Shown here: piece after piece, positions 8,589 through 19,330 of the stretch
How the letters are laid out: each line of letters opens with the position of its first letter
Numbering within the stretch: position 1 is the stretch's first letter
Origin: Agarophyton chilense
Taxonomy: Eukaryota > Rhodophyta > Florideophyceae > Gracilariales > Gracilariaceae
DNA length: 64,000 bases
NCBI GenBank assembly: GCA_030374765.1
Contig: JARGXX010000132.1
Span: forward strand, 394,501 to 458,500
Direction of reading: 5' to 3'
Translations under genes and position numbers: made by a program
The notes under the pieces: generated by a model
Seen by the model: the letters and a program-made list of their open reading frames with translations, nothing else
Told to the model about the DNA's origin: nothing
Database searches by the model: none

Positions 8589-11500
8589 GGCGCTGCCACT
8601 TTTGCCTCAAGGTTGGGAGTCGGTGCCCACGGATGGCGACGGTGCTCTTCAAACGCTCGGCGGCGATGTTGTGTGCTTCAGCTTCGAGCGGTGGCTGCAT
8701 ATGGCGATGCTCCGTTTCGGGGTCGCGCGCTTTTGAAATTGCTCTCCGTGCCACACGTTGACTTTTTGAATAATCGCCCGAGTTTGAATTGTTCACATCT
8801 CATCCGCCGGGGTCGCCATGCAGCTTTGTGCCTTCGTCGCTGCATCGTCTTCCTCTATTTCCAGTCTTGATTCCCATCGCGCCGTGCAACATGTTTTGTT
8901 TAGCTTGGTTTATACCGCTTTTTACCTCCCTCTTTGACCCAATTTAGTGCCTTTGAAAGGGGGATGCGTGCGCTCCATCCTGCCATATCTCCGTCATTTC
9001 TCTATTTCGCCTCACGCGTCTGGGAACATGTATTTGCGTCCTATGCCCAACCTCGAGCCCATCATGCTACTAAGCGCTCTCGGGATAGTGCCAAAGCCTT
9101 TTCCAATATTCAGAGAACAATACTTTGCAGCCGTCACTATGAAAACTTGTTGCGGACACTCACTCTCTACTCAAATCCTTTCCTTAATCGTTCCATTTTT
9201 TCGTTGCATGCAAAAGAACGAATTCTACAAACACATACTATATGTACTACCCTTTCTATTTGACTCCCAATTCTTTTTTTATGGTTTTTATGCGTACCAT
9301 TTGCGGTTTTCTCCAATCTCTTGATGTAAACGTCTGACATCGATCTCTCCTCAATACTCGTTTAAAGACATATCAACATATCTTCAGAACCGCTCCCAAC
9401 TTTTTTGTTTGTTCCATTCTCTTCTTCAAGACACAGAGAACCTGACGTAAAGCCAAGACCTGTACATGTATTTTTTTCAATAATTCCGCAAGCGCTTTGA
9501 AACAAGAGCTTGGGACAATAATGAAGCAGAAGAATGTTGCAGACAACGCAGTTGTAAAAACTGCGGTAACGAACTGGAAGTCTTTTCTTGTTCAGGGTGA
9601 GACATGGGCAATCTTTTCACTTGAAAGGTGCCCCAAGGGAACATTGCAAGAAACAAGTTTTGTTTGTTGTGCAAATGGTATCTGAAATAAAGAAAATATG
9701 CCACAAATGAGCACAGCTCTACGAACTACCCCGGGCATGTGTACGTTTCTTCTCCTTTTTTTGTTTCTGCTGGTATCGCAGCGCTTATGCATCAGAATAC
9801 TACCCGACACTGTTTTTATCTGTGCCCAGTGTTGCCGTGCAGACAACTATTGGCTGATATTTCTTCATGCACTTCCGATAGAACTCGCGTGATCTGCAGT
9901 TCATTTCACTCATTTTGGAGGCGTGTTGTCACACTTGTTTAGTAAGAGTGATAGCGATGTTTCGACCAAGTCAGAGAGAATACTGCTGGGTGTCAATGTA
10001 AAAGGGCTGCCAATGGCACTGCAAACCCGATCACGAAAGGCAGACATCTAATTGAACCTTGTCTGCACCCTTGTTTGCCGTCCGGTACAACAAATAGCAC
10101 CATATTTCTAGTTGAAATAGATTGAGATTCATTTTCTAATCTATTTCATCTTCCCCATGGTGGCATTTCAAAGAAACACAAGCTTTTTTGGCCCTTAATT
10201 TGCTCGTCATGTGTTTGTCACTTTCGCTCACAGAATCTCTCATAACGGCAAAATGGTCGCATCGACCACCCCCACTCAGTCCAGAGCCAGTTTCTAAAAC
10301 ACAAAGCTCTACAATCCTGTGAGATACCCACGATAAGATCAAAATCCCCACAACTTATTCCAAGCTGAATATCAACAGAAAGATTCGACCTTTCTATGGT
10401 GACAACATATTTAACAAAACATGCCCTGCCGTAACTTTACTTGAGGACTTCATTGTCTGGCTGGAGAGTTTAAAGTCTATGCTGTCGTACTTCTCAGCAT
10501 GTCTATCATGCAGAAGCACAGTCACAATCAGAGTGCTGCGCGTTCAAAAAATTGGTAGTGACCCTGCTGAAACAAAAACCTGCATTACGGTGGAATAATT
10601 CTTTCATTCTGAGAGTTCAACTTGTGTTTACGAATTATGGCCAGGACGAAGCTGACGTAAGAAAGAGTTAATTCTTCTTCGGCCAAAAGCTTTTGAAGTC
10701 CATGCCGTTTTCAAAAGCTGAAAAGCAAGATCGAAGTATCAAATATTCGGTACGGTCCAGCTTTCTACTCGCATTCAATTTTCTTAAGAGGCCTTTTGCC
10801 ATTCACACCGCAAGAACATCGCATATAGTGGTCGATTTGAATAGATCACTTGGGAGAATGTTGGAATTTGAAGACAAATAGTTTTTTCTTTTTTTGAAAC
10901 CACTCCTTGACTGGGAATGGGCATGAAATTCTCTCATTCACACAAAGAGAGATATAGAAAAACATCACAGTCGTACGATTTTGGCAAAAGAAATCGTGCT
11001 CGGCTTTCAGAAAACGTACCATGTTAGAATTGAAATGAGCGGAGATTCCTTTTTCTTACAACAGTTGAACTCCCTCCATGTGCAAGGCAACTGAAGAACT
11101 CTCTCTAGATTTATGAAAGGTTTATTTCTTAATTCCGAAAACTAAACTACTTTTTTCCAGCCGCCTATGAGCAACAAAATTGTTTCTCATTCCCAGGGTT
11201 TGAGCGTTCTCGACGAAGGCACAAGTCAATGGATGCCCAGTTTTTTGTGTATTGCATGGCGGGTGTCATTGTGTTTACCAAATTTTAAATCAAAGACAAT
11301 TGTTGCGGAGGACTGTTGTGTTATAAAAGATATGTATCAACGACAGAAGACCAGAAAAGATGCGCCGGATTTGCTCAATTGTTTTTAATATGTGTAGCCA
11401 TATTCTTAGCTTCAAGAGCAATTACTGCGTACATATCTTGTGAAAGGGCGACTCTAGAAGACGCCCTCGATCCAAGTGGTTAAACTTGAACCATGACGCT

Positions 11501-12629
11501 TTGGAGTACCTTGGTTGCTACTCGAGCATCCACTTGTGTTGTGAACGATTGAGCGTTTTGCTCTTGCATACATGACAAAGAGGTGGACATCTGATGGGTT
11601 CTTCGGAGGAACACAACAATCGGATTGTGTTTGGCTCAAGGGATTGCTTTTCTGAGAGATGCTAGACTCTGTCGTAGACCCGACCGCAGGTCCATTCGGC
11701 GTCTCGAAAGAAGGGAAGTCAAGCACACCCCTTGAAGGCGAAGGCGGGGGACACAAGCCCATCGCTATTCGAGCCATACAGGTGCTACGAAGACCCAGCA
11801 ACCTATGGATGGATTGTTAGAAAGAACCACTGCACTCATTTCGACGGATGGAACGAATCATAGGCTACAGATGATTTGAGAGGAGGCCCATTTTTGCTCG
11901 CAAATGCAAATGTTAGGCATTGATCTCTCCCGCTACCCTTGTACTAGAAGACGTCACCCCAATCGCCAAATCTCCCACTTGATCCACTATTCAACCCAAG
12001 GCTTGTAATACTAATCTTGGCCGATCCTCCTGTGACGTTCATAATTGAAGAGAGTACATTAAACATATTTTCAGAGCTGTTTCGAGATACTCTTCCTCGC
12101 CAAAATTCAGCATTGCTTTGAGTAGACATGAGCCATAAAAGTTAGAGGTCTTCTCAAAGGGAAAGCTTTCTCTGAAAGCTCTTCGTTAATTCTGCAACAG
12201 AAGGCCAGAGTCTACATTGAAGAAAACGAAGGTCACAATTCCAGATTGTCGATATGAAACGTTTTCTTAAAGGATACAGAAGAGTGTCACAGACACGTTG
12301 GTGTCACATTCGCCTTTCACCCCACCGTTCTCTTGGACAAAAAAAAGGGCCAAGAGTGGTGCAGTAAATATGATATCTTGCATTTGCACCACGGCGGTTT
12401 TGAGAGACAAATCGAACGAGGACAGATTAGAAAATGTGAATGCGTTTAACCCGGCTCCCGAGCAGGAAGTCCAAGACAAGCGGTATAATTTTGTGCACGG
12501 TGTATATAATGCTAACGTTCTACTCTAAATAAAAGATAATAGGGTTAGGCGAGTTCGACTCAGTTCACCGAGTATTGCCGTTGTCTCACCAATGTGAACT
12601 CCCCCCCCAAGATCTGTCTACGTGACTGT
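8589..12629. other. Four-kilobase stretch without a supported gene
   Basis: Clearly more A/T-rich than the flanking genes and broken by stops in all frames. The largest frames are 60-115 codons. Three minus-strand ones (11454-11801, 11944-12129, 12267-12479) could be exons or remnants of something, but I see no motif, plausible splice chain or family match. I looked for tRNA, 5S and spliceosomal RNA signatures and for terminal repeats and found none I could defend. It contains the upstream region of the unrecognised minus-strand gene (near 8600) and the 3' flank of UTP10 (near 12600). Confidence 0.55.
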
Positions 12630-15600
12630 CTACGTGAGCTGGTCCATGATGCTCTCGCCAGCAAGACCTTCCATGACTCGAACAAAACGCTTGGCTTCCT
12701 TTTGTACCAACTTTTGCTCATCATCGATCACTTCAGACAAGACAGGCATGCTCTCCGGCAATGTTACCAAATACTCATCCCCGACGGCTTGCGCAACCTC
12801 GCAGGACACCCTGAGAGCGCCAGCGCGAACTCTCGCGCTTGCTTCTCTCGTTCGCTGAAGCAGGGACCTTGCTAAGGATATAAGCAACCCTCGGCTTTCT
12901 TCTCGTGAATCAGACGCCTTTCCACACGCAGTTATTCTCAATGCCAATGAACAGAGCGCTTGTCGAACACTCTCTGACTCGCCATAACTGTTATCAAACG
13001 CTGAGAGGAGACTGTCCTGAATCTTTGTGGCCACGTTTGATGTAAAAAGCTCGACTTCAAGCTTTTGTTTCAAAAGAAATGTAATGATTTCTAGACAACA
13101 TTGGTTTAGTCGCTCCTCCGAGCTTGTAAGCACTTCGCATGTAAACAACTGACTCTCCACCTCCATTTCCGACCGTTTCCGCTTTCGTTGCGAAGGTTCC
13201 GATAGAATCTTCTCCAAATCACTTCGTCGGATTTCTGACTTCTTCCTAGAGACGTGCTTGAGAATATTTTCGAGCAACTGGAACACATAAGGGATCATGA
13301 TTACTTGAAGCTTCTCAAAAAAGCGTAGGACTACACGATAAAATGGAGTCGCCCTTGTTACATTTGGGGTAACTTCCACTCCGAAAGTCTCACACGAAGA
13401 TAGAGCTTCCACGGATATGGACCCACCATCGCACCATTGCAAAAGTCCATTGAACAACTCCTTGAACTTTGATTCTGGAAGTTTCAGTACCACGGATGTC
13501 AAAGCGTCAGCGCTGTTGTGATCGACATCACGATACTCTGAAAGCAGTGCATCAATCGAGCCCGGTGAAGGATTCTTCACGATCCCTCCAACAACGGCTT
13601 CTGCTGTGGGGGAAGCTCTCGGCTCATCTCTTCCGTGATCGAGACAAGAAGTGATGGATTGTAGTATCTGACCCATGTGAAGCCTTACTTCGCCCTTATC
13701 CATCTCGTCGAGTCCACCCGATAACGCTCTAATGACTCTCGAAAGTCCAAGAGGACTAGCATTGCATTCATTCAATTTCTCCACGGCCTTCGAAAACGCC
13801 AAGCTTATTGTACCGGGTGCTGCCTTCCTCATGGCCAGAGAAAGCAAGTCACTTAAGACATCAGCTTCACTGCAAAAGTTGAGCGTAATCAACCCTTGCA
13901 GTACTCGAGTACCTAGAAATAGGGGGCAGCTGTCTAGTACCGCAGTGATCAACTTGATTGCGGCCTCCGAGATGCATATCAGCATAGAAAGAGCAGTGGG
14001 CGAAGTCGAAAAGGATTGTTTTGGATTAAATACTTTGTCGATAACTTCAGAAGCGGTCGAAAGAACTGTGGGAATAAACGGTACAGCGTATTTTCCGAGA
14101 ACACCAACAAAAATACCAAACAATTCTAAACAGGTAGCCCTCAGTTGGCACTCTGCTTTCTCAGCTTGTACACAAGACAATAAGTCGCTGACTTTCTCAT
14201 TGCGAACGAGTTCTACCATCACACCAGCAAAGGATAGGACTGTTTGCCGTTGTGAAGATCCCATCGCTGCGACAAGCCTACCCAAGGTCAACCCAGCCAA
14301 GATTCGTTCTTCGTAGGAGAAAAACGAGAATTTGCCCATGCAAATGCTACACAGGATCTTACCAACTTCACTCAGGAACGATAGTTCGATTGTGCTCATT
14401 TCCTGCACATTCAGGGCTGGCACTTCGTCCATCTTCCATGTATACGTTAATGGGGCATCTTCTGCTTCAAATCGTTCACGTACGGTGTCCATCGTTCGAC
14501 ACCTGATTTTCGCGTCTTTTGAGTTCAGGCCTTGCACGACACACTTCTCGAACACATGCAAAGGCAGGATTGCAACTATAGCCGCAACAGAGTCCCTTCG
14601 CCCGTTCGTGTCATCGCAAACCAAAATTTCAATGAAGAGAGACGAAAATGAGTTAGCCAGTTCTTCTTCATTGCTCAGGGTGTGAGCCGAAGTGAAAACT
14701 TTGGAAATAAATACAGGGCTCTGAAGTACAGAATATGCTGTTCTACAGCGTATTCTTGCAGGAAGGGTTCGTATGGAGTCGATGTCGTCAAATACACTCA
14801 TCTGCACATCGAGGAGTATCGCAGTGCAAATTTGCGCGACATTGTCACTGTCACAGTGCGCCAAACGTTTGTCCACACGTCTTAACACTGTCATAAGCGC
14901 CTTTGGTGAGTCAGGAACCAGTCGACAACACGAAGACAGAAGGACTTGCCCCTTCTCGGAGTCAAATAGTGAACCGTTGCTATAAGCAGACTCGACAATC
15001 CATAAACAGATCTTTTCGAAGTCGCACCCGCTTTCAATTAGAGCAGGGACGAAAGCTTCAAGAGAGCTCAGCGCCGTCGATAAGTTCCCTTTGGCCACTA
15101 AACTTTCAATCACAGGAGCGAGAACCTCTTGCATTTCTGCACCATAAATCGGGGCCAGTACTTCGAGAAGCGTTATTGCATTTCGCCGCACAGCCGAAGC
15201 CACTGGCGTGTCTTTGCTTCCATCTCTCACATACTGCGCTTTCTCTGCGATTGCGTTAACGTTGAGAACCCGACTTATGCGAGAAGGTTGGATTTTGTAT
15301 AAGCTGGTTTGCACTTGAAGCAGTAAGGACAACTCGTATTCCATTTCATCGGTAGAAGAACGGGGCTCTTCTAAGAGGGCAGAGGATGACATAAACAAGT
15401 CGAACAAACAAGATTTTAACGTATCCAGAGATCCAGAGAGGCATGGGTACCGGCCCGCGCCATTCTTTGAGGTCCACCGAAGCATCGCTTCGAGTATTCC
15501 CCGACATGCTTCTCTGGACATTTCTCTGAACTCTTGGAACAGGTCTTTCGAACCTTTTTGTCGTTTTACAGCAGGACCTTGAGTCTCATCTCTCGTCTTC

Positions 15601-18600
15601 AAAATTGTCGCAAGCTCTTCATCCGAAACGGAGCTTCGGCATACAATGTCGACGTTTCTCCGCGTGGACATCCCAAGACGAGATGACATACTCGAAACAG
15701 CAAAAAGGTACCCAAGATGCTGAGTTCGGTGTTCCAGGTTCATCGGACTTTCCTTGTGCGTATCGACAAAAACCGCCGATAGGCTTAAAAGGACTGTCAG
15801 AAGCTTCTCACAGAAATCATCCGGTGAGATGGCTTTAGGCGATAAAATCTTTAGTTGGGAAATAGTCAGGGTAGAAAGGTTTGTTAGAGATGGAGTTTGT
15901 GAGAGAATGTCCACAGGAGCCTGCAAGAGGATTTGAGCCATTCGAGCGATGCTCTCGAGAAAAATGTTCTGGTCATTTGCTACGGACAGCAGACCTTGAA
16001 GTTGTGACGAAAGTAACGAAATAATGAAAGAGCATTGTTCGACCGTCTGTATTCTGTACCCATGCAAGGCGCGGAGATGGGCATTTGCGACAATCCAGTT
16101 CTCCTTCTCTTGCGAAAGGTTCAGTAAAAGGTTGTCGAACCTCAGAGGGTTCCCAGTTAGTTGTTGCTTGGCATAAAGAAGAGGGGGTGGCGTTTTGATG
16201 TTTCCAATTATCCGTTTCTGAATGTTCATAGATGCCATGCGTTCTAGTTCTCTGCCTTGCGGTTCCCACTTGTAATACTTGGGTAAGTTCGATACCAATG
16301 TCAGAAAGCTCCATAGCTCTGTTCGACGTTCGTGTTTTTTCGATCCATCCTTATTACTGACGATCTTCGATATTTCCAAGGCGGATTTCTGCAATTCAAT
16401 GTCATCACCGTACAAAAGTCTCATGAGCAGCACCATTGCCTCCTTTCGGACCTCCTCAGTAGGATGAGCAATGCAAATGTTAGTATACCACTTCAGGCTT
16501 TTGACCTTGACGTCTTGACGTGGAGCCGCGAGACAGGCGCCTCTGAGAATCTTAAGACAAGCGGTCAGGTTAATCTCTGAGACGACGGTGCGCAGAAACT
16601 TCTGACACGCTTGATCATTTGCATCGCTAGCTACCACTAACCACGAGTCTGCAACAATAGTTGAGGCGTTCCCCAAAGATGAGGACGTTTGACAAAATAG
16701 CCTGCAGTATTTAACCAAAAGAAGTACCACTGGGCGAAGCAATAGTGCCTCAGCTTTGACACATCTTGCCAAGAGCTGAAGAACGCATCTGAGCACCCGT
16801 TCCGATTTCTCCGGCGCTGCCCCCTTCTCCAAATGTTTCAACCACAAGCATGACGCGTCCAGAATCCAACCTCGTTTCCAAGTTTCGAGTGCATCACAAA
16901 ACTTGACCAGCTCGATGTCGCTGCGCGATAACATCTTCGTCACAGCTGTCCTGACACACAGTTTGATATCCTTTTCAGTTGTTTCTTCCCTCGAATGTTC
17001 AAGTCGCAACTCTTTCCAGTGCTGACTGAGAAAATCCCTCATTTTCTTTTCATAATCTTTGTCTACAGAATGTGGAAGATAACCTGCAATCACGATTCCT
17101 GTGAGCAAGGCATGGATGTCGCTAGGATTCTGTTTACCTAGGCTGTCACAAAACTTTAGCATCTTCAAGAACATGTCGTTCAATAAATCAAGCTTTCGCG
17201 CCAGCTTCTTTTTCTTTGGGTTTCTCTCCTTTAACTTTTCATGTGTTCCAACGTATCGCGTCACAAGCGTCGCCAAAACAGGGTGCCAATTCTCGGGGGG
17301 AGAAACCCTTAAAAGACAGTCGCAAGCCATGTTCACCATTTCAAGGTCGTCTTCCAACCTAACCATCTCGGTGAACCTGACCAAGATGGACTGCAAGGCA
17401 TTGGGCTCGGAGCACCAGCTCAATTCCTTGCCTTTCGCAAACTGGCACAGCGCGGCACGCCGCACAGACGGTTCGGGGTGATCAAGTGCAGCGGAAAACG
17501 ATAAGGAGGGCATTTCTCCAGCAGTGCTGACCATCGCAAATTGCGTACCATGCAGCGCTTTGGCAAGCGCCTTGTCCACAACACAATATCGACGGTCTGT
17601 CCCTTTTCCTTTCCTTCCTTGGAAATGATGCTTCAATGCAGAATCTACAGCTTCCGCGAAACAACCTCTCGCAAGCGGTGCAATGACAGACGCCAGCCCC
17701 TCTACTGCTGACTGGATGTCGAATGGCTCCGGTTGACATTTTAGAGATACTTTGCGCAGCAAGTCAATCACAAGTTTGCGTACTGTGTGTGCATTGAGCA
17801 GAGAGGAGTTGGAAATGGCGTGTTCCAGGCGACTCCACGGAATTTTGTCGGGTTTTCCACCGACACTGGCTCGAACCAGCGCAGCGTAGAGAGATGAGGC
17901 GTCAGAGGCATGCAAGAGTTTGAGTTGGGGATCGAGCTGTGGACTGTTCAACAGAGTGCGGGCGACCTTGGAGGGAACAAAGGCAGTGTGCGAGGAGGAG
18001 GTGAGGACGAGACATGAAGCTGCCGCGTGCTGTAGCTGTGGGAGTTTGCAGTTTAGTAGAACAAAAGCACAAGCGTGGGAAGCAGCCTGCAAGACGGGAG
18101 ATTCAACATGAGCTGCGGACATTGCAACGGCAAGAGCGCTGAGCATAGCTGAGATCAAGTTGGTTGGCAGCGTGTTTACACGCTTTAAGAACTTGGTGGA
18201 GGTGAGCTTTCTAAGGGTTTGAATGCAAGAAAGCGTCAAAGACGGGGCATCCAGTGGAACAAGGATGCGGCGCGTGAGGATGTTTGCAAGAAACGAAGAG
18301 ATGGAAGTGGTGTGGATGTGCTTGGAAGCGGAGCACATGGCAGAGTGAATGATGATGGGGAACAAATGTGTGGGCATTTTGTTGACGAAGAAGGTGAGCG
18401 GCAGCGGCTTGGACTGCTGAACAACCGGGGCGAGAAAGCCCCACTTGGGGCGCAAGGGCGCCATGCTTTTGAGCAGGCGCACAAAGGGAATGCGCTCGGA
18501 GAATGGCAGCGCGGCGATAAGCAGCTCGTCATACTCTTGATCGGAGCCGTGGGTGGGCAGCGACAGGGCGACAACAAGCCACTCCAGAACGGAATGAGCG

Positions 18601-18878
18601 GAACGCAGCAAAAACACGGGCGCAAGTCGACGCACCATCTCGACGACCGCGGCGCTCAAGTCGCGCTGAGCGTCGGGCGATAGTGTGAGACGGTCGAGTT
18701 CCGGCGAAAGCAGCAGCAACGGACGCAGCAGCGACTCGAGCGCGGGGTCGGAACGTTGCAACAGCAGCAGCGCGTTGCGCGCCGAAGCAGCCAACTCTGA
18801 GCGCGCGACGGAGGTGGGACGTTGCACAGGGCGCTTCACGCTGCGCCGCAGCTCGGCGAGGGAGGCCGCCACGGACAT
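12630..18878 (-). CDS. UTP10/HEATR1-like U3 snoRNP (SSU processome) HEAT-repeat protein
   Basis: Nucleolar component of the small-subunit processome (t-UTP/UtpA), needed for pre-rRNA transcription and 18S processing. The product is 2,082 residues from the chosen start, close to human HEATR1. The body is helical HEAT-type repeats throughout. The C-terminus carries the family signature: repeats ending in VRAGALRVSCEVAQAVGDEY, LPESMPVLSEVIDDEQK, then VRVMEGLAGESI. The start at 18878 was chosen because MSVAASLAELRR matches the short N-terminus typical of the family. The frame is open 54 codons further, to an ATG at 19040, but that extension begins with an Asp-Gly microsatellite and is more likely leader. 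It is transcribed divergently from the clathrin gene. The longest uninterrupted gene here, with no intron. Confidence 0.9.
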   Translation of the reverse strand: MSVAASLAELRRSVKRPVQRPTSVARSELAASARNALLLLQRSDPALESLLRPLLLLSPELDRLTLSPDAQRDLSAAVVEMVRRLAPVFLLRSAHSVLEWLVVALSLPTHGSDQEYDELLIAALPFSERIPFVRLLKSMAPLRPKWGFLAPVVQQSKPLPLTFFVNKMPTHLFPIIIHSAMCSASKHIHTTSISSFLANILTRRILVPLDAPSLTLSCIQTLRKLTSTKFLKRVNTLPTNLISAMLSALAVAMSAAHVESPVLQAASHACAFVLLNCKLPQLQHAAASCLVLTSSSHTAFVPSKVARTLLNSPQLDPQLKLLHASDASSLYAALVRASVGGKPDKIPWSRLEHAISNSSLLNAHTVRKLVIDLLRKVSLKCQPEPFDIQSAVEGLASVIAPLARGCFAEAVDSALKHHFQGRKGKGTDRRYCVVDKALAKALHGTQFAMVSTAGEMPSLSFSAALDHPEPSVRRAALCQFAKGKELSWCSEPNALQSILVRFTEMVRLEDDLEMVNMACDCLLRVSPPENWHPVLATLVTRYVGTHEKLKERNPKKKKLARKLDLLNDMFLKMLKFCDSLGKQNPSDIHALLTGIVIAGYLPHSVDKDYEKKMRDFLSQHWKELRLEHSREETTEKDIKLCVRTAVTKMLSRSDIELVKFCDALETWKRGWILDASCLWLKHLEKGAAPEKSERVLRCVLQLLARCVKAEALLLRPVVLLLVKYCRLFCQTSSSLGNASTIVADSWLVVASDANDQACQKFLRTVVSEINLTACLKILRGACLAAPRQDVKVKSLKWYTNICIAHPTEEVRKEAMVLLMRLLYGDDIELQKSALEISKIVSNKDGSKKHERRTELWSFLTLVSNLPKYYKWEPQGRELERMASMNIQKRIIGNIKTPPPLLYAKQQLTGNPLRFDNLLLNLSQEKENWIVANAHLRALHGYRIQTVEQCSFIISLLSSQLQGLLSVANDQNIFLESIARMAQILLQAPVDILSQTPSLTNLSTLTISQLKILSPKAISPDDFCEKLLTVLLSLSAVFVDTHKESPMNLEHRTQHLGYLFAVSSMSSRLGMSTRRNVDIVCRSSVSDEELATILKTRDETQGPAVKRQKGSKDLFQEFREMSREACRGILEAMLRWTSKNGAGRYPCLSGSLDTLKSCLFDLFMSSSALLEEPRSSTDEMEYELSLLLQVQTSLYKIQPSRISRVLNVNAIAEKAQYVRDGSKDTPVASAVRRNAITLLEVLAPIYGAEMQEVLAPVIESLVAKGNLSTALSSLEAFVPALIESGCDFEKICLWIVESAYSNGSLFDSEKGQVLLSSCCRLVPDSPKALMTVLRRVDKRLAHCDSDNVAQICTAILLDVQMSVFDDIDSIRTLPARIRCRTAYSVLQSPVFISKVFTSAHTLSNEEELANSFSSLFIEILVCDDTNGRRDSVAAIVAILPLHVFEKCVVQGLNSKDAKIRCRTMDTVRERFEAEDAPLTYTWKMDEVPALNVQEMSTIELSFLSEVGKILCSICMGKFSFFSYEERILAGLTLGRLVAAMGSSQRQTVLSFAGVMVELVRNEKVSDLLSCVQAEKAECQLRATCLELFGIFVGVLGKYAVPFIPTVLSTASEVIDKVFNPKQSFSTSPTALSMLICISEAAIKLITAVLDSCPLFLGTRVLQGLITLNFCSEADVLSDLLSLAMRKAAPGTISLAFSKAVEKLNECNASPLGLSRVIRALSGGLDEMDKGEVRLHMGQILQSITSCLDHGRDEPRASPTAEAVVGGIVKNPSPGSIDALLSEYRDVDHNSADALTSVVLKLPESKFKELFNGLLQWCDGGSISVEALSSCETFGVEVTPNVTRATPFYRVVLRFFEKLQVIMIPYVFQLLENILKHVSRKKSEIRRSDLEKILSEPSQRKRKRSEMEVESQLFTCEVLTSSEERLNQCCLEIITFLLKQKLEVELFTSNVATKIQDSLLSAFDNSYGESESVRQALCSLALRITACGKASDSREESRGLLISLARSLLQRTREASARVRAGALRVSCEVAQAVGDEYLVTLPESMPVLSEVIDDEQKLVQKEAKRFVRVMEGLAGESIMDQLT

Positions 18879-19330
18879 GACGGGCAGAGGGGGGGGGTGG
18901 ATGGGGAGGGCAGCGACGGCGGCGAAAAGAAAGGACAGGCGAGGGGAGAGGGGCGCGGTGAGCGAGGAGCGCGCGTATGTCTTGACGGAATTCCCGCCGT
19001 CGTCGTCGCCGTCGTCGTCGCCGTCGTCGTCCGCCGCCACTATGGATACCTAATAGAGAGCACTGCGGCGAAGGTGCACGGCGCACGTGCGCTGCACGCC
19101 CTCGCGCAGACAAGCAATTTGCTATGCTATGACACGTACCCGAGCACGTGCACAACGTGGCCACGGATCGCTGCTGTGCACGTGTGCTACGTGCGCGTCT
19201 GTGCTGGTGCGGTGAGCGCTGCGACAGAAGCAGCAAGAGAGGCAGGGCAGGTGAGGTGGATGCGCGCGCGAGTGCCCACCGAGGCAGCGGCAGCGGCAGC
19301 GGCAGCGGCAGCGGTAGCGGCAGCGGCGTC
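18879..19330. promoter_or_regulatory. Shared divergent promoter region, UTP10 / clathrin heavy chain
   Basis: A 452-base interval separates the two head-to-head starts. It is GC-rich, with a GTC-type triplet run near 18990-19030 on the UTP10 side and a GGCAGC hexamer array (about 19283-19327) just before the clathrin ATG. No clear TATA box was identified. The role as a bidirectional promoter follows from layout only. Confidence 0.5.
19283..19327. repeat. (GGCAGC)n hexanucleotide repeat upstream of clathrin ATG
   Basis: About seven near-perfect units ending a few bases before the chosen clathrin start. If translated from the more upstream in-frame ATG it would encode alternating Gly-Ser. Confidence 0.88.

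Noticed and set aside
18879..19040. UTP10 start at 19040 (54 extra residues)
   Set aside because: The extension begins with an Asp-Gly microsatellite and the family N-terminus fits the ATG at 18878.
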